Source: Phycisphaerales bacterium
GTDB lineage: Bacteria > Planctomycetota > Phycisphaerae > UBA1845
Assembly (NCBI GenBank): GCA_020353195.1
Contig: CP070691.1
Coordinates: 2,516,828-2,579,104 of the forward strand
Direction of reading: 5' to 3'
Length of the DNA: 62,277 bases
In this document: one piece after another, positions 44,212 through 53,185 of the stretch
How the letters are laid out: the number at the start of each line of letters is the position of its first letter
How positions within the stretch are numbered: the stretch's first letter is position 1
Program-made: the position numbers and the translations under genes
The notes under the pieces: generated by a model
What the model was told of the DNA's origin: nothing
Databases searched by the model: none
The model's input: the letters and a program-made list of their open reading frames with translations, nothing else

Positions 44212-44257
44212 TTGACGCGGACGCATTCCGGCGCCATAATAGGGTATTACAAAATAC
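44212..44257 (+). promoter_or_regulatory. Promoter with palindromic operator at +1
   Basis: TTGACG (44212-44217), 17-base spacer, CATAAT (44235-44240). The predicted start at about 44247 falls inside the palindrome GTATT-ACAA-AATAC (44244-44257). A dimeric ribbon-helix-helix protein encoded just downstream would be a natural ligand, giving autorepression. Sequence signals are seen directly; the link is inferred. Confidence 0.6.
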
Positions 44258-44309
44258 TATCGCTCTCTCGCTCTTCTGTAACGTGTGTCTGGATATAAGG
44301 TTAAGAATC

Positions 44310-44591
44310 ATGCCCCAGCAGAAGCAGGCGGTCGTCACGTTCAAGGCCGAGGAATCGCTACTCGAAGCCCTGCGAGGCATGCCCAACCGCTCGGCGTTTA
44401 TCCGGACCGCGATCTTGGCCGCCCTTGATAACCTCTGCCCGCTTTGTCTGGGCACTGGGATTCTGACCCCGGACCAGAAGACGCATTGGGAGGTGTTCGC
44501 CGAGGACCATCAGGTGCGGGAGTGCCACACCTGCCACGAGTGGCATCTGGTCTGTTCGCATAGCGCCGGAGAGGACCGTCACGATCGGTAA
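44310..44591 (+). CDS. Ribbon-helix-helix regulator with Cys/His metal-binding tail
   Basis: A 93-residue protein. Residues 6-42 (AVVTFKAEESLLEALRGMPNRSAFIRTAILAAL, shown across two helices and a strand) match the RHH/CopG DNA-binding fold, with the strand QAVVTFKAEE inserting into the DNA groove. Residues 43-84 form a metal-ligand-rich tail: CPLC (C43, C46), His59, His67, and CHTCHEWHLVCSH (C72, H73, C75, H76, H79, C82, H84). It resembles NikR in layout but not in sequence, since the ACT-like nickel domain is absent. It probably senses a divalent metal and regulates itself and the membrane protein 153 bases downstream. Confidence 0.75.
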   Translation: MPQQKQAVVTFKAEESLLEALRGMPNRSAFIRTAILAALDNLCPLCLGTGILTPDQKTHWEVFAEDHQVRECHTCHEWHLVCSHSAGEDRHDR

Positions 44592-44744
44592 CGGTCAGTG
44601 TTGCCGTCCGGGCGTTGGCCGGCCCCACACGAACGTGCGCCCGAGCCGTCGAACGGTGCGGGCGCCGCCGAGGCCGACGCGCGGGTCGGCGTCGTTCGAG
44701 CTGCATCTGCGCCCGATGACCGGTCAACAGGAGGAAACTGCCCC

Positions 44745-45545
44745 ATGCATCAGCACAACGATCACCCACACGCCGCCGGTTTGCCGGCAGGCCGGGCGGC
44801 TTTGTACCAGGAGCTCGTGCACCATCTGCCGTTTTCGGTGTCGGCGGTGGCAATCGGGCTGACCATTGCCGGGATCATCTGCTTTCTCGCACCGCTCGAT
44901 CCGGGCACTTCCCAACACGACGAGGAGGTCCCGGTCAAGGCTCATCCTCGGGCATCTGCGGAGCCGGTCATCGACGCTCACGCCGACCACGACCACCATC
45001 AGCACGTCAGCCCGTTTCGGGATCTGTTTCACCTGTTCCACCCGCTGCACATGCTGTTCTCGGCGGCGGCGACGACGGCGATGTTCTGGCGATACGAGCG
45101 GCGGGCCGTCAAGGCGGTGGTCATCGGCCTGATCGGCGCCATCGGCGTGTGCGGTTTGAGCGATATCGTGATGCCGCACATGTCGCTGATGATGTTGAGG
45201 AAAGCCGTGCCGTGGCACATCTGCGTGATCGAGCATCCACAGATGGTGTTGTCGTTTGCGGCAGTGGGTGTAATCGTCGGGCTGTCGGCATCGGTGGGCG
45301 TGCGCCGCAGCACGTTTTTCTCGCACTCGCTGCACGTCTTCTCGTCAACGATGGCGAGTATCTTCTACCTCATCGGGCCCTTCGGACACCTCGGCTGGAT
45401 CGATTCCGTGGGGGTCGTTTTCCTTTTCATCATCGTGGCCGTCATGGTGCCGTGCTGTTTAAGCGACATCGTGTTCCCCCTCTTGCTGACCGGGCAGGCC
45501 CGCGACAGATACTGCGATGCGGGCGAACACGCCGGCGGCGGCTGA
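44745..45545 (+). CDS. His-rich six-helix membrane protein with internal duplication
   Basis: A 266-residue membrane protein of no family I know. AACAGGAGGAA precedes the ATG. The N-terminus is histidine-rich (MHQHNDHPHAAG) and a second His cluster (HADHDHHQH, about 79-87) lies in the loop after helix 1. Six hydrophobic helices follow from about residue 28 to 250. Two halves match: HPLHMLFSAAA with CGLSDIVMP (about 99-144), and HSLHVFSSTMA with CCLSDIVFP (about 194-245). Conserved His, Cys, Ser and Asp within helices suggest an ion path. With the RHH regulator in front, a metal transporter is the best guess. Confidence 0.8.
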   Translation: MHQHNDHPHAAGLPAGRAALYQELVHHLPFSVSAVAIGLTIAGIICFLAPLDPGTSQHDEEVPVKAHPRASAEPVIDAHADHDHHQHVSPFRDLFHLFHPLHMLFSAAATTAMFWRYERRAVKAVVIGLIGAIGVCGLSDIVMPHMSLMMLRKAVPWHICVIEHPQMVLSFAAVGVIVGLSASVGVRRSTFFSHSLHVFSSTMASIFYLIGPFGHLGWIDSVGVVFLFIIVAVMVPCCLSDIVFPLLLTGQARDRYCDAGEHAGGG

Positions 45546-45594
45546 TCATTCACCACGCCTGCCCTTGCGCACGTCACCACGGCGATGCGGCTGC

Positions 45595-46539
45595 TTAGAA
45601 GAGAAGTGATTCCTGCTCCGCCGAATCGCGGCGGCGACGTGTTCTGGGCCGCCCGCGCTTGGCGCTCTTGCCGTCCGGTTTGCCGGTCGGCGTCTTCGGT
45701 GCGCTGACCAGGGGCTCGGGGGCCCCATCGAGCGGGTCACCCGCAGAGATGTTTTTCACCCGTGCCTGCGCCTGCCGGGCATACTCCTCCGACAGCTCGA
45801 AGCCGATCCAGCGGCGATCGAGCTTCTTGGCGACGGCCATCGTCGTGCCGCTGCCGACGAACGGATCCAGCACGAGGTCGCCGGGCTTCGAGCAGGCACG
45901 GATGATTCGGCCGAGAAGTTGCTCCGGCATTTGACAGCCGTGGAAGCCGGCCCGTTCCTTGAACGTGCCCGCCACCCGTGGGAAGTACCACGTGTCGTGG
46001 TCAGGGGGAAACCCGCCGGAGAGGTCCTGCGGGCGGAGGATCCACGTGTCGTCCGGCAGCCGCCCTTTCGGATTGGCCCGCCGATCCGCGTAGACCAGCT
46101 GCCGCGCGGACGGAACCCGGATCGCCTGGTCGTCAAACGTGAAACTCTCAGGGTCGCGGATGAAGTGGAACAGGTGCGCGTGCGACCGGCTGAACTTCCT
46201 CACGCAGTTGACGCCGAACGTGTAGTACCAGACGACCCAGCTGCGACAGGTGAGCCCGAGTTCGTTCTGGGCGATCAGCTTGACCTCCGCCGCATACTCG
46301 TCACCGATGGCGATCCAGAACGTGCCCGCAGGGTTGAGCACGCGGCACACGGCCCCCATCCACTGGCGGGTCCAGTCCAGGTATGCATCGTATCCCTTCC
46401 GGTCGTCGTACACATCGTAGTCATAGCCGATGTTGAACGGCGGATCGGCAAAGGCAAGATCAACCGTCCCCGGCGCGAGCCGGTGCAATCCGGCCACGCA
46501 ATCGAGATTATGGATTGTGTCCAAAGCCGGCGGCGTCAT
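45595..46539 (-). CDS. Beta-class DNA methyltransferase, probably N6-adenine, orphan
   Basis: A 314-residue DNA methyltransferase of the N6-adenine/N4-cytosine group. Motif order is that of the beta class: catalytic motif IV DPPF (32-35) inside [13 protein letters not shown] comes first, then the AdoMet motif [16 protein letters not shown] (225-240) and [16 protein letters not shown] favours adenine over cytosine (SPPY). The C-terminal 50 residues are basic and disordered ([16 protein letters not shown]). ATG 46539 has GGAGG upstream. No restriction enzyme is adjacent, so a regulatory or replication-linked role is possible. Confidence 0.9.
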   Translation of the reverse strand: MTPPALDTIHNLDCVAGLHRLAPGTVDLAFADPPFNIGYDYDVYDDRKGYDAYLDWTRQWMGAVCRVLNPAGTFWIAIGDEYAAEVKLIAQNELGLTCRSWVVWYYTFGVNCVRKFSRSHAHLFHFIRDPESFTFDDQAIRVPSARQLVYADRRANPKGRLPDDTWILRPQDLSGGFPPDHDTWYFPRVAGTFKERAGFHGCQMPEQLLGRIIRACSKPGDLVLDPFVGSGTTMAVAKKLDRRWIGFELSEEYARQAQARVKNISAGDPLDGAPEPLVSAPKTPTGKPDGKSAKRGRPRTRRRRDSAEQESLLF

Positions 46540-46756
46540 CGCACCTCCACACACACGTTCCAGCGACCCCAATGTACACCGACAATGACGCATCAGACAA
46601 GTGGACTCCGCTGCGAAGACATCACGGAGCATCACGTACCCGCCCGGCCTGTGAAAAGTCCCTGTGAAATGCCAGTGTGAATGCCAAGCGGACTTGTGGT
46701 ACGATTCGCACGCGTTGGGAAGGCTCCGCCCACCCCGAGTTCACGGGAGAGACGCC

Positions 46757-48940
46757 ATGTTGCAGCGATCGTCCGGTCCCGGCCGTATGGTTGTTCTTGC
46801 GATCTTGCCCACGATGCTGACCGTTGGAGTCGCGTCGTGTTCGCTGTTTCTGCGCTTCAGCCCGGGCAGCTATCCCGCCGCGCGCCGCGCCCCAACCGCG
46901 GACGTGCTGCACGGCGTCACAGTGCCCGATCCATACCGCTGGCTCGAGGACGAGCGAAGCAGCGAAACCCAGGCATGGATCAAGCAGCAGAACCGCCTGA
47001 CCCGCAGGACATTCGCCCGATTCTCGCGGGTCCGCAAGACGATCGCCCGTGAACTGGAGGCGGTCTATGGTGTGGAGTCGATCTCGAACCTCCATCCAAA
47101 AACCGACCGCTTCTTCTTCACGAAGCAAGAGGGGCTGGAGAACCACCCGAAACTGTTCGTGCGCGAAGGAGACTACCGGGCGGACCGGCGCCTCGTCATC
47201 GACCCCAACACCTTCAGCCAGGACGGCACGGTGGCGATGGACTGGTGGTTCGCGTCGCCCGACGGATCGCTGGTCGCATACGGCAAATCGTCGGGCGGGT
47301 CGGAAAAGAGCACGCTCTACATCCGCGATGTCGAGACCGGCCAGGACCTGTCCGACGTGATCCCCTTCACGCAGTATTGCCGCGTGGCGTGGAACCGCGA
47401 CGCCACGGGCTTTTACTACAACCGCTGCCCCGATCCGGCCGACGTCCCGGTCGGCGAGGAGAACTTCCACATGCGGGTCTACTTCCACAGGGTCGGCACG
47501 GAGTACACGCAAGACCGCTACGTGTGGGGCAAGGGCCGACCCATCGACGAGGAACCCCTCCCCTACGCCTCCAGCGACCGCATGTACCTGCTGCTCAACT
47601 TCTTCCGCGACCCGGCCGAGAACGACCTGTACTTTAAAAGGCTAGACGGAACCGATCCGCTGCAGCCGGTGGCCGAGGGACTCGGCGCCGTAACCACCGG
47701 CGACGTCGTCGACGGGCAGTTGTTTCTCCGCACGAACTATAAGGCTCCCCGCTACCGGATCTGCACCACCACGGTGGACAGACCGGCGCCCGAACACTGG
47801 CGGGACCTGGTCCCCCAGCAGGAAGGGGTGATCGACGATTTCGCCGTCGTCGACCGCAAGCTCGTGGTCCACATCATCGAGGATATCCAATCGCGGCTTG
47901 TCGTTTACGACTTCGAGGGCCGATTCATCGAGGAAGTCCCTCTGCCCGCGGCGGGTACGATCACCAGGTACCTGTCGGGAACCGGTACGTTTTCCAAGAT
48001 GTCCGGCACACTGGACGATCCGGCGCTGTTTTTCACTTTCTCGTCGTGGGTCGTGCCGATGCAGGTCTACCGCTATGACCTGCGAACTCGAAAACTCAGG
48101 AAGCTCCACCAGACCGACTCACCCGTAGACCTGAGCAAGTATGAGGCCAGGAAGATCTGGTGTACCTCGAAGGACGGCACGCAAGTGCCCATGTTCGTCG
48201 TGGCCGACAAGAACGTGACACTCGACGGCACGAATCCGACGCTGCTGTACGGCTATGGCGGCTTCAACATCGGCTTCTATCCCGAACACCGTGCCGACAT
48301 CGTGCCGTTCCTCGAGCGCGGCGGTGTGTGGGTGTACGTCGCTATCCGCGGCGGGGGCGAGTTCGGGAAGCAGTGGCACGACGGCGGCCGGCGGCAGAAC
48401 AAGCAGAACTGCTTCGACGATTTCTACGCCGCGGCGGAGAAGCTCATTGAATTGGGATACACCAGGCCCGAGAAGCTCGCGTGCAAGGGCGGGAGCAATG
48501 GGGGGCTGCTGGTCGGGGCGGCGGTGTCCCAAAGACCGGACCTGTTCCAGGCGGCCCTGGCCCGAGTACCGCTGATGGACATGCTCCGCTTCCACGTGTG
48601 GGGAATGGGCGCCCAGTGGGTCCATGAGTACGGCGACCCCGACCATCCCGACGAGTTCAAGTGGCTCTACGCCTACTCGCCGTATCACAACGTCAAGGAC
48701 GGCGTCGACTACCCCGCCACCCTGATCGTGACCGCAGAGTCCGACAACCGCGTGGACACCGCCCACGCCTTCAAGATGACCGCCCGCCTGCAGGAAGCCA
48801 CCTCCGGATCGCGCCCGATCCTGATCCGCATCAAGCGCAAAGCCGGACACGGCGCCGGCAAACCCCTCAGGATGAAGATCGAGAACCAGAGCGAAAACTG
48901 GTGCTTCCTCATGTGGCAACTGGGCATGCTGGAATGGTGA
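46757..48940 (+). CDS. Prolyl oligopeptidase family S9 peptidase, lipoprotein
   Basis: A 727-residue serine peptidase that cleaves short peptides after proline. The N-terminus carries a lipobox VASC (Cys28), so the enzyme is anchored outside the cytoplasm. A beta-propeller covers about 60-440 (VPDPYRWLED, DWWFASPDGSLVAY) and the alpha/beta-hydrolase domain about 460-727. The catalytic triad is Ser580 in CKGGSNGGLLVG, Asp663 in ESDNRVDTAHAFK and His698 in AGHGAGK. ATG 46757 was chosen because it starts the signal peptide. Confidence 0.93.
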   Translation: MLQRSSGPGRMVVLAILPTMLTVGVASCSLFLRFSPGSYPAARRAPTADVLHGVTVPDPYRWLEDERSSETQAWIKQQNRLTRRTFARFSRVRKTIARELEAVYGVESISNLHPKTDRFFFTKQEGLENHPKLFVREGDYRADRRLVIDPNTFSQDGTVAMDWWFASPDGSLVAYGKSSGGSEKSTLYIRDVETGQDLSDVIPFTQYCRVAWNRDATGFYYNRCPDPADVPVGEENFHMRVYFHRVGTEYTQDRYVWGKGRPIDEEPLPYASSDRMYLLLNFFRDPAENDLYFKRLDGTDPLQPVAEGLGAVTTGDVVDGQLFLRTNYKAPRYRICTTTVDRPAPEHWRDLVPQQEGVIDDFAVVDRKLVVHIIEDIQSRLVVYDFEGRFIEEVPLPAAGTITRYLSGTGTFSKMSGTLDDPALFFTFSSWVVPMQVYRYDLRTRKLRKLHQTDSPVDLSKYEARKIWCTSKDGTQVPMFVVADKNVTLDGTNPTLLYGYGGFNIGFYPEHRADIVPFLERGGVWVYVAIRGGGEFGKQWHDGGRRQNKQNCFDDFYAAAEKLIELGYTRPEKLACKGGSNGGLLVGAAVSQRPDLFQAALARVPLMDMLRFHVWGMGAQWVHEYGDPDHPDEFKWLYAYSPYHNVKDGVDYPATLIVTAESDNRVDTAHAFKMTARLQEATSGSRPILIRIKRKAGHGAGKPLRMKIENQSENWCFLMWQLGMLEW

Positions 48941-49133
48941 ACACCGGACCCGGCAGAAGGGCCGTTGCGCCGGCAGAACGCCTCAGGCCGCGAAAGGCGC
49001 GGACCGGTGACCGCCGGTCATGTACACGCCCCGTGGCACCCCTGCACCGTTGACCACCGACTTCAGGTAGGCGGTTGCCCCGGGCGCAACCCTCACTGTT
49101 GAGTCTGCGTTTTCGCCCATGAACCGTCGGGCG

Positions 49134-51440
49134 TCAATCCTGCGGGGCCGGAGCAGGCGCGCCTTCCGGGCTCGTGCCTTCCGGCGAAGGGGGTGCGGGG
49201 GACGTTGTTACCGGGGAGGTGGCTGTCGGGCGTGCTCCGGCGAGCTTCTGCTTTGCATCCTGCATGGACGTCAGAAACGCTTCGTCGTATTCGTCGAGCG
49301 GAGCCGCCAACACCGCGTCGACCAGCGCCGGCAGCTCGTCGGTTTCGCCCTTGGCCTGCTGAGCATTGACGAACTCGGTAACGACGGTGCACACGCGGGT
49401 CTTGACGGCCGGGTCGGCCGTCGAGAACCGTTGCAGCATCTCCGTCACCGCCTCATGTCGGCCGCAGGCCAGGCCGGCCGACACGACCGCAATCCCCACG
49501 TCGGGGGCCTGCGGATCACCGGCGGCTTCGAGCGACGCGTAGAGTTTCTGCCAGATCGGCAGCGCCGCGGCCGGCTGCCCTCGCTCGGCGTAGAGCGTGG
49601 CCAACTGCCGACGTGCGGCCTTCAACTCGGGCGGCGCCTGGTTGTGCTTCGCAAGGTCCTTCACCAGCGTGTCCAGGTACGCGGCGTGCCGTTCGGGCAT
49701 TCCCCGCAACCGGTCCGCCCACTCCAACCGCACCGCCGGCGTCTTGCCGCCGAGGATTCGGCACCATGCGGTCCACGCGGCGTTGCGCACCGCCTCGCTC
49801 GGTTCGGCCGACGGACTCAACCGCGCTGTCAGCGCTTCCAGATGCGCCGCGTCATGACCGAGAATCCCGACGGCTTTCACAGCGGCCTCGCGCACCCGCG
49901 GGTCCGCATGACCGGTGAGGGTCCGCAAGCGATCGATGTTGCCCGCGTCGCCGAGAACGACCAGGCCGTCGATCGCCGGCAGCAGCAACTCGGCCTGGTC
50001 GAACGACAGGCTGTCATTGAATGTCCCGGCGAATTCGGCCGCCCCGATGCTGGCCATCGCCCGAAGCAAAGACGCCCGGAGATGAAGGTCCGCCGGCGGA
50101 GTCTCGGCGAACCGGTCCTCGAGCACCGGAATCGCCGGCGCGACGAGCGCGGGATCGACCTTGCCCTTGGCGCCCACGATCGCCAGGGCCCGGGCCGCCT
50201 CGGCCACACATCCCGACGGTGCCGTTCGATTCGATTCGATGTCGATCTCGCGAATCAGCGTGGGGATCACCTCCGGACTGCGAAGCTGCCCCAGCACCCG
50301 AAACGCGGTCTGGCGAACGGAGACCTCTTTCTCCTCCTTCAACAGGGCCAGCACGGCCCCCGTGTTCGCCGGCACGGTCAAAGCCCCCACGATGCCCAGC
50401 GCCGCCCGGCGAACGTCCGGCGACCGATGAGACAACTCGTTGATGACCACCGCCACTACCGCATCCGAAGGCAGAGTCCCTTCTTGTATCTGCTCGCTGA
50501 TGATCGCCAACGCCGCAAGACGAAACTCCACCTGCGCATCCGTCAGCCAGCGGGTCAGCGCCTCCTCTTTCTGCCCCGGCTGCTGAAGCAACCGGTAATG
50601 CTCACGAACCAGGTCGGTGAGTCGACCGGCCAATGCAGCGTACCGCCGCTCCTGCTCCGTGCGAAACTCCTCGAGTCGCCGTTGCGACTCCCGCAGGCGG
50701 CCGAAAAAGAGCTTCACTCGCTCCAACATCCAATCGGCCTCGCTGAGAGACGCTTCCTGGCGCTCCCACCACGCCTGCCACTGGGCGATGTCGTCCCCGA
50801 AGTCCTGACGCGATGCGGGCCGCAACGACTTGAGCACCCGCACCTGAAACTCAGGGTCCTTCCCCGGAAGCAGGAGAACCAGTTGGCGAACCACGTCCCG
50901 CCTGTAAACACTCATGGCCAGGGCGTCGACGGCCGCCAGCCGCCGCCGCATCGGCGCGCTCTCGTCAGCAGCCAACGCGCCCAGCCGTGCGGTCACCCCA
51001 CCGTCCGGAAAGGCGGCCAGCGCCTCCGCCGCCCGCGCCGAAACGCCCTCCGCTGCGTCGCCCAACAGACCGATCAGCGGATCCACCAATCGGGCGTGAC
51101 GCTTACTTAACAGTGCAGGCTGCGACCTCCCTACCGAGGCGACGGCCTGGCACACGGCAATCCGCGTTGACGGATCGGCACCCGCGCCAAGCAACTCGAC
51201 CGCTGTATCCGTCGCCGCGGGCCAGCCGGTCATCAACAACTCCTCTGCCTGCACCTGCCGCGTCCCAAGGCTGTCATCGGTGTTCTCAATGATCTGGCGG
51301 TGTCGTTGTAGCCGGGACGAGTCGTCCGCGGACAGCTCCGGGTCGTCCGACGGCTGTGTGGCCTGCGCAAACGCAGGTGCGGGCATCATGGCCGCCGGAA
51401 CAACCAGCGCCGCACACAAGTGAACACGCCAACGCTTCAC
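49134..51440 (-). CDS. Secreted HEAT-repeat protein
   Basis: A 768-residue exported protein. A signal peptide (LCAALVVPAAMMPAPAFA) follows a GTG start at 51440. Most of the sequence is HEAT/PBS-lyase-type helical repeats, e.g. STRIAVCQAVASVG, VSARAAEALAAF, PDVRRAALGIVGAL, VSVRQTAFRVLGQL, PRVREAAVKAVGILG. A region with coiled-coil character lies at about 265-300 (RESQRRLEEFRTEQERRYAAL), and the C-terminus is a Pro/Ser/Thr/Ala tail. Such proteins serve as binding scaffolds; no partner is evident. It is convergent with the peptidase gene. Confidence 0.85.
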   Translation of the reverse strand: MKRWRVHLCAALVVPAAMMPAPAFAQATQPSDDPELSADDSSRLQRHRQIIENTDDSLGTRQVQAEELLMTGWPAATDTAVELLGAGADPSTRIAVCQAVASVGRSQPALLSKRHARLVDPLIGLLGDAAEGVSARAAEALAAFPDGGVTARLGALAADESAPMRRRLAAVDALAMSVYRRDVVRQLVLLLPGKDPEFQVRVLKSLRPASRQDFGDDIAQWQAWWERQEASLSEADWMLERVKLFFGRLRESQRRLEEFRTEQERRYAALAGRLTDLVREHYRLLQQPGQKEEALTRWLTDAQVEFRLAALAIISEQIQEGTLPSDAVVAVVINELSHRSPDVRRAALGIVGALTVPANTGAVLALLKEEKEVSVRQTAFRVLGQLRSPEVIPTLIREIDIESNRTAPSGCVAEAARALAIVGAKGKVDPALVAPAIPVLEDRFAETPPADLHLRASLLRAMASIGAAEFAGTFNDSLSFDQAELLLPAIDGLVVLGDAGNIDRLRTLTGHADPRVREAAVKAVGILGHDAAHLEALTARLSPSAEPSEAVRNAAWTAWCRILGGKTPAVRLEWADRLRGMPERHAAYLDTLVKDLAKHNQAPPELKAARRQLATLYAERGQPAAALPIWQKLYASLEAAGDPQAPDVGIAVVSAGLACGRHEAVTEMLQRFSTADPAVKTRVCTVVTEFVNAQQAKGETDELPALVDAVLAAPLDEYDEAFLTSMQDAKQKLAGARPTATSPVTTSPAPPSPEGTSPEGAPAPAPQD

Positions 51441-51715
51441 GGCATACGCTCGCGGTCAACGGATCCCATATCGAGCCCGGCAACGGACCGCCGCAGACCA
51501 CGCCGACACCAAGAGAGGTGGCAAATCCGCCGCTGCTCAGGAGTTACATAGGTTGTATCCAACGCGCGGGAGCAATGCAAGCGCAGAGCCCCCCGTCATC
51601 GCGCCGAATCGCGTGCGACCCGGGTCCCACCGCCCCGAGGTCTCGTCATCCCCGGTGCGGCCTTCGGCGATGCACCGTGCAAGCCCGGAGGCGGCGAACC
51701 ATTGGGAAGTCGCGC
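51441..51715. other. Divergent intergenic region
   Basis: About 275 bases between the HEAT gene and the lipoprotein promoter. I see no gene, hairpin or repeat in it. Confidence 0.45.
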
Positions 51716-51743
51716 TTGACCCCTCCGGCCGGGGCCCTATTAT
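51716..51743 (+). promoter_or_regulatory. Promoter of the 51753 lipoprotein (leaderless)
   Basis: TTGACC (51716-51721), 16-base spacer, TATTAT (51738-51743). The ATG at 51753 starts 9 bases later and has no ribosome site. Confidence 0.6.
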
Positions 51744-51752
51744 GGCGATCCG

Positions 51753-52445
51753 ATGACGGCGAAACGCATCCTTACACATCCTGGCAAAACGCGGGACCGA
51801 CTCTCCAACCGGTCACGCGACAGGCTGAGAAACCTGCCCTGCGGGATTTTTCTGTGGGAGGGACTCGCTGCTGCGTTGCTTTCGGCGGCGATCGGCGGTT
51901 GCCATAAGCCCGCCGCCCCGATGGGACCCACACGCCAGGCCTTCGTGGTGGCCGACAGCGAGCAGGTCGACGCGCTCTGGGAGACCTGCCAGACCGTGCT
52001 CCGGCGCAACCGCTTCGCTCTCGATCGCGTGGATCGCCGAGCAGGCGTGATCACAACGCACCCGGTGACGTCCCAGCAGTTCCTGGAGTTCTGGCGACAC
52101 GATGTGGATACGGCCTACGACCTGTTGCACGCTTCGCTTCACACCGCGCGCCGGCGAGCCACCGTGGCGCTCCAGCCCGCCGAGGACGACCCGTTCGAAC
52201 TCACCGTGTCCGTCACCGTCAAGGCTGAACGCCTGTCGGCCCCGGAGCGCCAGTTCAACAACTCCGCCCTGGCCTTGCGGTTCTTCGGAAGCGACCTGCC
52301 CGGAGAAGCCGGTGAGCCGCGCCTGACCCGCCAGACCGATTACTGGATCGACCAGGGTCGCGACCCGGCGATGGAACGACACCTCCTGAAGAAGATCACC
52401 GACCGGGGAGTCTACGTCGAGGCCCTGCCGAGCCCACCTCCCTAG
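51753..52445 (+). CDS. Lipoprotein of unknown function, 230 residues
   Basis: A lipobox IGGC (Cys50) follows a 30-residue basic lead and the helix LWEGLAAALLSAAIGG. The mature domain has QAFVVADSEQVDALWETCQTVLRRNRFALDRVDRRAGVITT, which resembles the start of small outer-membrane lipoprotein assembly domains that begin with a strand and amphipathic helix. No family assigned. The last part ends KKITDRGVYVEALP. Transcription appears to start at the ATG itself. Convergent with a GspG-like gene 29 bases away. Confidence 0.75.
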   Translation: MTAKRILTHPGKTRDRLSNRSRDRLRNLPCGIFLWEGLAAALLSAAIGGCHKPAAPMGPTRQAFVVADSEQVDALWETCQTVLRRNRFALDRVDRRAGVITTHPVTSQQFLEFWRHDVDTAYDLLHASLHTARRRATVALQPAEDDPFELTVSVTVKAERLSAPERQFNNSALALRFFGSDLPGEAGEPRLTRQTDYWIDQGRDPAMERHLLKKITDRGVYVEALPSPPP

Positions 52446-52474
52446 GGGTTGGGAGACCGCCGGCCCATGAACGT

Positions 52475-52951
52475 TCACCAGTTCCCGATATCGTCTGTCG
52501 TGCCGTTGACGCCGTCAGCCCCGATGCTCCACAGGTCGTAGTCTTGCGGATTGTGGTCTCCCGGGACGGCGTACTGATAGACCTGGCCCCAGGGGTCGCG
52601 AAGCAGGTCGGGATTGTTCAGATACGGTCCGCGCCAGCCGCCGGACTCACCCGACGTCTCGTCCGGGGCCACGATTTCCCGCAACTCGCGGGGATAGCGC
52701 CCGATCTGCTCTCGATAACGGTTGATGTGCAATGCCAACAGGCTGTCCGGGCCGACGGCCCTTCGCACCCAATCAATGTCAGCCTGTGGCACTCTCACGT
52801 GCGTGAAATCGACAGACGCAGCAAGGGGGACCTGCGATCCGGGCCTGCGCGCAGGCCAGTCCGACAGGACTGCCCAGTACAGCCCGCCTACCACCAGACC
52901 ACCCACAACGCCGAGCACAACATGTAGCGGACGAACTTTCAATGCCGCCAT
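52475..52951 (-). CDS. GspG-like pseudopilin domain on an ordinary membrane anchor
   Basis: A 158-residue protein whose C-terminal half matches the type II secretion GspG fold: GRYPRELREIV, GWRGPYLNNPDLLRDPWGQVYQYAVPGDHN and DYDLWSIGADGVNGTTDDIGNW (read in parts), including the Asp residues that bind calcium. The N-terminus lacks the prepilin motif (FTLIE) and instead has a normal helix (VVLGVVGGLVVGGLYWAVL, about 10-28). A prepilin peptidase would not process it, so it is either a divergent pseudopilin relative or a calcium-binding anchored domain. No gsp genes nearby. Confidence 0.8.
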   Translation of the reverse strand: MAALKVRPLHVVLGVVGGLVVGGLYWAVLSDWPARRPGSQVPLAASVDFTHVRVPQADIDWVRRAVGPDSLLALHINRYREQIGRYPRELREIVAPDETSGESGGWRGPYLNNPDLLRDPWGQVYQYAVPGDHNPQDYDLWSIGADGVNGTTDDIGNW

Positions 52952-53185
52952 GGAACCGTCGAACTGCCGATGGACGCGCGAACTGCGAGGCTGCTATCGA
53001 CCCGACCTGCACCCGCGTCCATCCACGCCGCCCGCATGGGGCGCCACCGACTACGCCAACGGACGGGGCCGATTCCGCCTCCTTACCATCCATCTAGTCT
53101 ACCCGCCGACACCGGTCCGAGGCAAGAGGATTCGCGGGCGGCGGCGACGATTTCGCCGCCCCTGCCCGCAGTGGGCCGGCCGCGG

